A stretch of 64,000 bases of DNA, taken from Cinnamomum chago. Taxonomy: Eukaryota > Streptophyta > Magnoliopsida > Laurales > Lauraceae. The position numbers were made by a program, and so were the translations under genes. Under the pieces are notes generated by a model. It searched no databases. It was given only the letters and a program-made list of their open reading frames with translations, and was not told the DNA's origin. Location of the stretch: positions 32,848,501 through 32,912,500 of the forward strand of contig CP142452.1 of NCBI GenBank assembly GCA_038049695.1. The letters are read 5' to 3'. This document shows positions 56,218 to 64,000 of the stretch, in pieces (within the stretch, counting starts at the first letter, position 1; every line of letters begins with the position of its first letter).

Positions 56218-58503
56218 TTATTCGGGCGCCGCGGATTTATTCTTCGGCTTTGGAGGGACAGATAGAACGGGGTCGGGAGCGCCTGAAGTCTGGGGTGGAG
56301 GAGCCGCGAAGGAAGCCCGGGCCTGGTCGCCCTCGGCAGGAGTCGGGGGTAGAGGAGGAGGGCCTGAAGCTTCAAGAGGGGCTTCCGGAGGGTTGGAGTC
56401 GGGCTCTGACTCTGGGCTAGGTATGACAGACTGGAATTGAGGAAGATTTGCGAATATAAGGTCATCCTCAGAGACCCCGTACTCACGAAGTGCTTCCCTG
56501 CATTCCATCTCGTACAAGACCGGGCTCAGGTCCTTGATTTGAGCCACATACTCCGCTGATGCCCAGTCCACTCCTTCTTGATAAGCTCTTGCGGGCTAGG
56601 CTCGCAGAGTGGACTCGACATTGACCCGCTCCTTTCTAGAGGACTCGAGCTCGGCCTCTTTCCCAGCCAGTTCGGTTTCCTTCTTGGCGAGCTCGGCCTC
56701 TAGTTGATGCACCCTCTTTGCCTTGTCCTCGGCCGCGCCTTTTAGGTGCTTATTTTCGCCTCGCAACTTGATGATTTCGGCCTTAGCCGCTTGTTGTTCC
56801 GTTACGAGCTCGACGATCTTCTCCTCCGCCTTCTTTATTTCTATCGCGCTGGCCTCCAGGGCATCTCCCATCTTCTTCTTCTCGGCGTCCATCTCAAGAA
56901 CCCGTGCCGCTGTCCTCTCCGTCTTCTCAAGTATTATTTGGAGCTTCTGTACATTCTGCAAAGAGACAAAGGGGTAGGAGGTCAGAACAGACGGCTAATG
57001 CATAAAGCTTAAAAAGACTAAATAATTGGGAATCACCTCTAGCGACGCCTTCATTGTCGAGTAGATCAGGCTCATTTGCCCGGATTTATTATGCCTCTCC
57101 ATGTCCAAAGGGAGAGCGCATGCCCGGGCAACTGCCATGATCGTCCTGGTAGAGGTCCCCATCCGATCCTCCACGCTCAGGGGCTCGCCGGGGTTGAGAT
57201 CGGGGTTGGGCCTAAAAGGGGGCGGCTTGGTTGACCAAAGCTGTGGAACCACTTCCGAGGCCCGCTCTTCCTCACCCACGCGAGGCCTCTTTTCGGGAGG
57301 GGGCTTCTCACCCTCCTTCTCGGCCTCCGCGACCTGAGGCCGGAGGTCCTTGGACGGCCGGGTCTCCTTTGGCGGCTCTTCCGACCTCCCCCTCTTCTCC
57401 TACGGGGGGCCTCGCGTGCTTTTCTCTTTCGCGGAGGAGGAGGTCCCTGTTGAGCTCGAGGGACTGGAGGGGGCGCTGGCTGAAGAGCCCTGAGCTGCGC
57501 CAGCCGCGCCGTGAGCACGCCTCGGAGCAGGAGGAACTCGGCCCCTAAGGACCATTGCTCCCAAGTTCTTCAGAGGGGGACGCGGCCCGTCCATTTCCTC
57601 TTCTGCTTGGTCTCGGTCGGAGGGGCTGTCTTCAACTAGGATCGGACCTAGGGCCTCCGAGGTTTGGCCGCTGGTTTCTGCAAGCGAGAGCACGATCTCC
57701 CCTATCGGCTCAAGGGGGATCTCGGCAGTCTTCCTGGTGTAAGACTGATACCGCGGCTTGTACCCGAGCAGCGAGAAGGCAGCCCCATCGTTGTGGCCGT
57801 GGTAGCGGTAGATTTTCTCGAGCCAGGCGTCGTTCCTCTTCCAACGGTCGAGGCCGGCCTCTTTCCTCCTTCGCTGAACACCTGCTAGAAAACAGAGGAC
57901 ATCAGCTTGGTGAATCAACAACAAAACAAACACAAATACCCGAGGAAGCGAGTATTTACTCGGAGGGGTCCCAGGTTTTCATGGAACTTGGACTCTCTGC
58001 TCCACCTCGGTCTCGGACGCCCCGAACTCCCAGTTCCCCGAAACTAGCAGACGGTCATCCCCGGCGTATTTGCTTGAGTCCTCCAGGGCGTTAATCAAGG
58101 GCCGGCGCCTAGCCTTCACCCGAAGATAGTAGGAGTCCTCGCCCCCCGCGGACTTGTAGATGTCATAGACATCTTCTATGTCATGCACGCCGAGGTCTAT
58201 AACCAGGATTCGGTTCAGCTCCGCCACGCCCATTATTATTTTAAACCCATTTGGCATTAGCTGGAAAGGGCAGATCCGCCACGAGCTAAGGCAGGATCGG
58301 AGAAGCTGGTGGATGGGGAACCTAACCCCACCCTCGATTACCGACACTAGAGGGAAAGGCATCCAATCCTTAAATCGGGTGAGGCCATCGAAGAGGCCCT
58401 GGAGGTCGTCGGGCTTCACCAGAACGTCAGTTGGTATTTTGAACGCCGTCCTGAGTCCCTCCAGGGCTTGGGGGCCCTCTAACCAGTGGCTGTAGATTCC
58501 CAT
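56218..58503 (-). pseudogene. Antisense three-exon gene of the Tat element (Transposase_28-like, coiled coil)
   Basis: Exon 1, 58503 to 57960: MGIYSHWLEGPQALEGLR..., PFPLVSVIEGGVRFPIHQLL, GFKIIMGVAELNRILVIDLG, LLVSGNWEFG. This resembles the plant 'putative gypsy type transposon' (Transposase_28) domain. Intron 1 is about 57882-57959 (GTAAAT...TAGCAG). Exon 2, 57881 to 57037: basic/proline-rich, ending ACALPLDMERHNKSGQMSLIYSTMKASLE. Intron 2 is 56956-57036 (GTGATT...TTGCAG). Exon 3, 56955 to 56218: NVQKLQIILEKTERTAARVL, a heptad-rich coiled coil of ~110 residues, then DWASAEYVAQIKDLSPVLY and a Pro-rich tail. Intact length would be about 700 aa. Defects: a one-base loss near 57990 and TAG stops at 57400 and 56596. 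Both introns are ~80 bp with GT-AG ends. Tat elements are known to carry antisense extra ORFs; function unknown. Confidence 0.75.
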
Positions 58504-59126
58504 TTTCTAAAAACTAAAAGGGGGCAGAGAGCAAAGAAAAAGGAGCAAAACCTAGAAAAACCTAAGGGGCGGAAACCTTCTGGATGAAAGGAAAAAGAGG
58601 AAGAAAGAAAGAAACAGAGAAGAGAACTCACAGAGAGAATGTGACGGACTGCAAAGTGTAGGAAGCAAAGAGTAGAAAGTCTCCGAGTTCGTCGAGGTTC
58701 TATTTTTAGCAGGGTATCCTCTTCAGCAGGGTCTCCTTCAGACGAAAGCAAAGATAAGAGGGGAAAGGGAAGAGGGCGTCCCCATTTTATAGAGGAACAC
58801 CCCTCTTGAATATCACGCGTGCGAGGTAACGCTTCGGGCTTTCCACGCATCGCTTCGATCCCAGTAGACAACCAGACGAAGTATTACGCGTGGCACCACC
58901 GGTTCATCTCTCGCCATAACTCTAGTACGTTATTTATCGCCTCGGGCATACGAAGCGACGTCCGCGTGCCCGCCTTGGTGAAGCAATGATGGTACCGTAT
59001 TTATTGCCTAGGGCAAATGCAAAGGCATCATGATGAGGATGCGACAAGACAGGGCCGGCACATCCTTTCAATCTTAGCTCCCGACCTCAGAGAAAATTCT
59101 AAAGAAGTCGAGAGCTAGGGGCCAAT
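58504..59126. other. Antisense leader and Tat 3' end with polypurine tract
   Basis: Contains the presumed antisense leader, then non-coding sequence to the tract GAGAGCTAGGGGCCAAT (59110-59126), which abuts the 3' LTR and should prime plus-strand synthesis. Confidence 0.6.
58785..58792 (-). promoter_or_regulatory. TATA-like box for the antisense gene
   Basis: CTATAAAAT on the minus strand (58784-58792), about 285 bp upstream of the antisense ATG, with pyrimidine-rich leader in between. A plausible internal promoter; not proven. Confidence 0.45.
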
Positions 59127-59629
59127 TGTGTGGGGTCATTTCATAATTACAGATTTGTGTAGGGCCGCTCCCCCATTTGAGGATTATCCCCAGTCTCGGT
59201 GTGGGCTAGCTCGGCAGAAGCGCCAGCTCGGGGAAGCACGAGGCCCATCTCGGGGCCACGACTGCGGGTGCCCACTTCGGTTTCGGTCTTAGCTTGATCT
59301 CAGCCTCCTGTCACTCAGCCATAAATGCGTTGCCATGACGGTGGATGGCGAATTGACAAATAGCGTGGGCGCCGGACCTAGATAAGTGACATGCCTTATC
59401 TCAGGGTCACGTCCATAGGTATAGGGGGATGGTCCGATGGGACGTTCCCTTTTTACCTACCCCCACTCAGGAGAGAAGGTACATACTGATGGGACTCCCA
59501 TCCAGTCCAACGGTGACTCTCACGCCTATATAATGCATGGAGGGAAACTACATGAGGTACGCAACAAGCCTGTCCCCCATACTTCTCCTTCTTCGTTTTC
59601 CCTCAGTTATCAAACTAACTCAGGCATTG
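59127..59629 (+). repeat. Tat 3' LTR, truncated after 503 bp
   Basis: Starts TGTGTGGGGTCATTTC and matches the 5' LTR up to CAGGCATTGG (59629), then diverges. About 150 bp present at the end of the 5' LTR are missing, so a deletion removed the LTR end, the target duplication and the rest of the interrupted Copia. Confidence 0.9.
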
Positions 59630-59694
59630 GATAACAAACGTGGCATGTAACAGAGATTTTGATTTATATTTTTGTCCCTTTCATTGGAGATTTT
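59630..59694. other. 65-bp unassigned link at a deletion joint
   Basis: Matches neither the missing Tat LTR end nor Copia integrase by eye. Confidence 0.5.
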
Positions 59695-60009
59695 TGTAGA
59701 AGATAACAAGGCAGGCCCAAGGCCCAAGGCCCATTACAGCCAAGGCCCAAGGCCCATTCAGCATCCCACTCACGTGGGTTGATTGTGTCAAAGATCATGT
59801 AGATATTGTATTCCTGATTTCTTGCTGATTGTATTTATTGAATAGATTAGGATTGATTCTTTCTATTCCTTTAGATTCTAATTTGTACACTTGACAAAAT
59901 TAGTGCCTTGATTAAGGCCTAACATGATTATAAATAGAGCAGTGGATCATCCAAGGATGCATCACGTTCTCTCCAAAACTTCTTTCTTCTCATTCTTCTC
60001 AATATAACA
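59695..60009 (+). repeat. 5' LTR of the right-edge Copia, 315 bp
   Basis: TGTAGAAGATAAC...CAATATAACA, TG...CA ends, followed by a PBS. Contains a GGCCCAAGGCCCAAGG short repeat near its start and a TTATAAATAGAGC TATA region at about 59930. Confidence 0.85.
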
Positions 60010-60021
60010 TCGTATCAGAGC
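60010..60021 (+). promoter_or_regulatory. Primer binding site TCGTATCAGAGC
   Basis: One change from TGGTATCAGAGC, immediately after the LTR. Confidence 0.85.
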
Positions 60022-60675
60022 TAAGGTTATGAGGAGATTTTTCCTTCATTCAGTCTGAGAGATTCTCCACAACATCATTGAGTGCTTCTCCTCCAATCTG
60101 ATCGTCTCTTCCATTCTCTCTGCTGTCTCTGCCTGGAGTTCCCTGATCAAGGTGGCCCACTTCCGATCAATCACTGGCCATCAGCAACTCCCATGATCCT
60201 GATCGACTAGTCTTCAAGTAATTTTTGAAGATTTTTCTGGATTTTTTACTCATCGATTAAGGTACTTTTTCACCCCTTCTTCATCTGACGGTTTTGGGTC
60301 CTTTTTCTCAAAAGGATTTCATCATCACCGTCCAGATTTGTGGATCTTCACCCAAATCTCCTCAAACTTGGTCTGGAGGACATACTTTTGATCTTTTCTA
60401 AGATTATATACTCTGATATGAGATTGGACACTATTGTGGACCCCACGATCCACTCCTGCCTTGAAAATCCAGTTCGTCTGGCCCCTGTTTTGGTGTTTTC
60501 TGTGAAGTTTTTCTCCTGCTTTCACATATCATCAAATCTGATTGCATCCTTCATGCTTGGTAAGTGAAAATCATAGCATATTATTACATTGTGCCTTGCT
60601 GTTCACTGTGATCTGCTCCTGTTGTTCTTCTCTGCTACTGCTCACTGCTACTTTTGTGTGGTCTCTGCTGCAACC
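60022..60675 (+). other. 5' leader of the right-edge Copia
   Basis: Untranslated leader between PBS and gag. The gag frame stays open upstream to 60589, but homology to the related copy (MEKYDTIPIKF, 44979) starts at 60676. Confidence 0.65.
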
Positions 60676-63600
60676 ATGGATAAATATGATGTGATTCCAA
60701 TTAAATTTAATGGGAATAATTATATGGCCTGGTCTTTCCATCTCAAGAATTTTGTGGAAGGCCAAGGACTGTTTGGGTATCTTGATGGGTCGATCACTAA
60801 ACCACAACCTACAAGTACTACTGATTCAAAAAATGTAGCCACCTGGTCCAAAGACAATGCTAAAGTGATCACATGGATCCTTAACTCCATTGATCCATCT
60901 CTTGTTGTGGCTCTTCAAGCCTACACCACTGCTGCTGATATGTGGGCTCACCTCAAGAAAGTCTATCATCAAACAAATAAGGCCCGGAAGTTTCACTTGG
61001 ATAGTGAAATTGCAAAGTATAATCAAGGGGATAAATCTGTGCAGGAATACTTTAATGGTTTCCTCACCTTATGGACTGAAAGAGATTCCATGTTGATCCA
61101 AACAGTGTCTTTCGGATTTCTATCTGAAGCTCTCAAGTTGCAAGAAGAAACTCATATTAGCCAGTTTCTTATGAATCTACGACCCGAATTTGAATCTGTC
61201 AGGTCGGCCCTCATGAATAGAGAAACTTCTGCGAATCTTGATACATGCTTTCAAGAGGTCCTTCGCGAAGAACTTCGTCTCACCTCCCAGCGAACCATTC
61301 TGGAAGAACCAAAAGCCTTCCTTGCCCCTCTTCCCACTGACTCGGCTCTTCTGGCAACCCCAACTCCGAAGCAGACTCAATGTTACGAATGCAAAGGCTT
61401 CGGACATATTGCCAAAAATTGCCGCAAGAAATTGGTTTGTAGATATTGCAAACGGACTGGTCACCTTATTGAGGACTGTCGCAGCCTACAGCGACGGAAT
61501 GAGACACAGCCTAAGAAGCCTCCCTCTAATATGCCCCGACAGAACATTCCTGCAGCATTTCAGGCTCAAGCACCCTTATCTGATACAGGAAGCACTTCAT
61601 CCGGGGCTATATCCATGACTCTAGCCCAGATTCAAGAGCTGATCCAAAACACAGTTACTTCTGCTTATGCGTCTATGGGCTTTTCTGGTGGTCGGTATCA
61701 AAGTCATTCCTCTATAGCTTTTCCTGCATTCCATTCTTCTGCCTCTCTTTCTTCTCCTATCACCCCATCCACATGGTTCTTAGATTCAGGAGCTTCCAAT
61801 CACATGACATCTGTAGAACATAGCTTTACAGATTCCCACCCTTACTTAGGAAAAGAGAGAATAACCACTGCTAATGGTGATCAACTACTCATTTCTGGAG
61901 TTGGTACAATTACCTTATCTAGTGTCTCTGGCCAATCCATCACCCTTCCCAATGTTTACTTTGTTCCAAAATTATCAGCCAATTTACTTTCTGTAGGACA
62001 ACTTATTGATGATGGCTATCTTGTTCACTTCTCTTCTTCTGGCTGTGTTATACAGGGGCGACAAACTGGGAAGGTGATCGCGACGGGGAGTAAACATGGA
62101 CGCCTGTTCTTGCTGGACATTGGACATCATTCTTTCATTGCTTCCTCTTCTTCTCAAAATTTCAATAAATTGTGGACTGTTTGGCATAACCGTCTTGGTC
62201 ATGTAAACAATGCCCATTTGCTTTCTTTATTTAAGATTGGTTGTTTGGATTCTAAAATTGATAATAAAATGATGTCTTCTTTCTCTCAATCAAAGTGTGA
62301 AACTTGTTGCTTAAGTAAAAGTCACATTTTGCCTTTTCCTGTTCATAATTCTCGTGCATTAGCATCATTTGACATTATTCATTCTGATGTTTGGGGTATT
62401 GCTACTACCTTGAGTAGGACGGGATTTCAGTACTATGTGACCTTTATCGATGACCATTCTCGATACACTTGGATTTACTTTATGCGCTTGAAATCTGAAG
62501 TCTTCTCCATTTTTCAAAAATTTTATAACATGGTCCAAACCCAATTTCAGAGATCTATCAAGATTCTTAGATCAGATTCTGGTGGAGAATATCTGTCTCA
62601 TGAATTCTCTGCCTTTCTTTCTGATAAAGGCATTCTTCATCAAAAATCTTGTCCACATACCCCTCAGCAAAATGGAATTGCAGAAAGGAAGAACCGACAT
62701 ATTCTTGAAACTGTTCGTACTCTTTTAATTGCATCCTTAGTCCCTCCCAAATTTTGGTGTGATGCTGCTCAAACTGCTGTGTATCTTATTAACCGTCTTC
62801 CCAGCACTGTTCTAGGAAAGACTACTCCTTACGGAGTTCTTTTTGGTAGTTCCCCTTCATATTCTCACTTACGTGTTTTTGGTTGCTTGTGCTTTGTTCA
62901 TCTTCCTCCTACTGAGCGCTCTAAGTTATCATCACAGGCGGCCAAGTGCGTTTTTCTTGGCTACAGTAATGAGCACAAAGGTTTTATGTGTTATGATCCG
63001 TTCGAGAAACGCATGCGCATATCTCGCAATGTGATCTTCTTGTAACAGATTCCTTTCTTTTCTTTACGCTTGGATCATCATCCTATTGCTGTGTCATATT
63101 TACCACAGTTTCAGGAATTGGCTTCTCCATCCTCTGTTCCCAAAGTCTATGTCCGGCGCAACACGGTTCCACCTGTGGTGACTCCCTCTCCTGATCCTCT
63201 CCCAGTGACGCCTTCTGAACCGGCAGGTAATACGGCTACTTTTGACAATCCCATCTCTCTGCGACGCTCTAGTCGTCCTTCTGTTGCCCCTGACCGTTAT
63301 GGATTTCCTGCTCTCTTTTCATCTTTAGATAGTGCCCCTATCCCCACTTCATATTCACAGGCCTCCAAAATAGCTTACTGGCAGGATGCTATGAATGAGG
63401 AATTGCTCGCTCTTGAAGCAAACCAGACATGGGACTTGGTACCGACTCCTGCAAAAGCCTCTGTGATTGGCAGCAAATGGATCTACTCTGTAAAAGTTAA
63501 CTCGGATGGGAGTCTTGATCGCTACAAAGCCAGATTGGTTGCGCAGGGTTACAAGCAGGAGTATGGCATTGACTATGAAGAGACATTTGCACCAGTGGCC

Positions 63601-64000
63601 AAAATGACCACTGTTCGTACTCTCCTTTGTGTTGCTGCAGCACGCAACTGGCCTCTATGGCAAATGGATGTCAAAAATGCCTTTCTTCATGGCGAGTTGA
63701 AAGAGACTGTCTACTTAAAACCCCCTCCGGGATATGCTTGTCCTCCTCAACATGTTTGCAAATTGAGGAAATCTCTTTATGGCCTCAAGCAGGCTCCCAG
63801 GGCTTGGTTTGATAAATTCCGGGCAGCAATACTTCAAGCCGGCTTTCGTCAGAGTCATTCTGATAGCTCCCTATTTCTTCGATGGACACCAAAGGGCTAC
63901 ACATTCCTTTTGGTCTATGTTGATGATATGATCATCAGTGGCAATGATACTACTGGCATTACAGATCTCAAACACCATCTCACTCGCCACTTCCGGATGA
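60676..64000 (+). pseudogene. Copia Gag-Pol with one in-frame stop, cut by the window end
   Basis: Starts MDKYDVIPIKFNGNNYMAWSF. Gag has knuckles CYECKGFGHIAKNC (from residue 236) and CRYCKRTGHLIEDC. Protease is WFLDSGASNHM with D370. GAG-pre-integrase is WHNRLGHVNN. Integrase has D571 (HSDVWG), D634 (SDSGGEY) and E670 (IAERKN), D-35-E spacing. A TAA at 63043-63045 (NVIFL*QIPFF) interrupts the frame, which continues unshifted into reverse transcriptase: KWIYSVKVNSDGSLDRYKARLVAQ, MDVKNAFLHGEL, LYGLKQAPRAWF, YVDDM at 63916. The rest of RT, RNase H and the 3' LTR lie beyond 64000. Apart from the stop every visible motif is intact, so it is either newly dead or the stop is read through. Confidence 0.9.

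Larger units (their letters stand above)
48308..59629 (+). mobile_element. Tat-lineage Ty3/Gypsy element, ~11.3 kb, 3' LTR truncated
   Basis: 5' LTR 48308-48976, PBS at 48979, gag 48998-50493, protease, RT, RNase H, a second (archaeal-type) RNase H, integrase to 54954. After pol come a 54-bp tandem array, an antisense spliced gene, a polypurine tract and a 3' LTR from 59127 that stops early. The dual RNase H and the extra antisense gene mark the Tat lineage (Retand/Grande-like). LTRs differ at about 17 positions in ~490 bp by eye, plus a 12-bp indel. The element is GC-richer than everything around it. Gag and RT carry several stops; the aRNH-integrase part is open. Confidence 0.92.

Noticed and set aside
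57555-58094. 179-aa + strand frame in the Tat 3' region
   Set aside because: GC-rich shadow of the antisense exons, which read as recognisable conserved protein.

Overview
This looks like nuclear DNA of a flowering plant, and almost all of it is transposable-element sequence. Evidence: several Ty1/Copia elements with the plant-type PBS (TGGTATCAGAGC), a Ty3/Gypsy element of the Tat lineage (PBS TGGCGCCGTCTGTGGG, dual RNase H, spliced antisense gene), L1-like and probably RTE-like LINE remnants, a TRIM, a hAT-like MITE, and AT-rich spacers. The species cannot be fixed from the sequence. No host protein gene, tRNA, rRNA or CRISPR array could be supported.

Layout. 1-1307: 3' end of a Copia element with a 489-bp LTR. 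1308-9690: AT-rich spacer with one MITE and short tandem duplications. 9691-10819: 5'-inverted ('twin-primed') L1-like LINE flanked by a 15-bp repeat. 12297-14307: minus-strand LINE remnant. 14308-19392: a + strand Copia end, then a minus-strand Copia RNase H region split by a 3.8-kb solo LTR. 19393-23480: badly decayed + strand Copia with a nested 313-bp TRIM. 23481-25803: unassigned DNA, a possible LTR, a degenerate ~62-bp tandem array. 25804-33369: two-LTR minus-strand Copia inserted into that array, with a ~2-kb solo LTR in its leader. 33370-35375: array remainder, RTE-like LINE tail, AT-rich spacer. 35376-37150: another + strand Copia remnant. 37736-43873: a minus-strand Copia split by a young, apparently intact + strand Copia (38138-43626, perfect AGAAG target duplication, 1376-aa Gag-Pol). 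43874-48307: a + strand Copia carrying a 1.2-kb solo LTR and then split by the 11.3-kb Tat element (48308-59629). 59695-64000: the 5' part of one more Copia, nearly intact, running off the window.

How the parts work together. The coding potential is retroelement replication: Gag (particle), protease, integrase, reverse transcriptase and RNase H, in the Copia order AP-INT-RT-RH or the Gypsy order AP-RT-RH-aRNH-INT. Only the 38138-43626 element looks complete. The Tat element additionally carries, between pol and its 3' LTR, an array of ten 54-bp repeats open on both strands and a three-exon antisense gene with its own TATA-like box. These are the most interesting features here. Many Tat stops are TAG or TAA where a glutamine codon is expected, as deamination of methylated cytosine would give.

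Limits: boundaries of old elements are approximate, family names rest on motif recognition, and no database search was possible.
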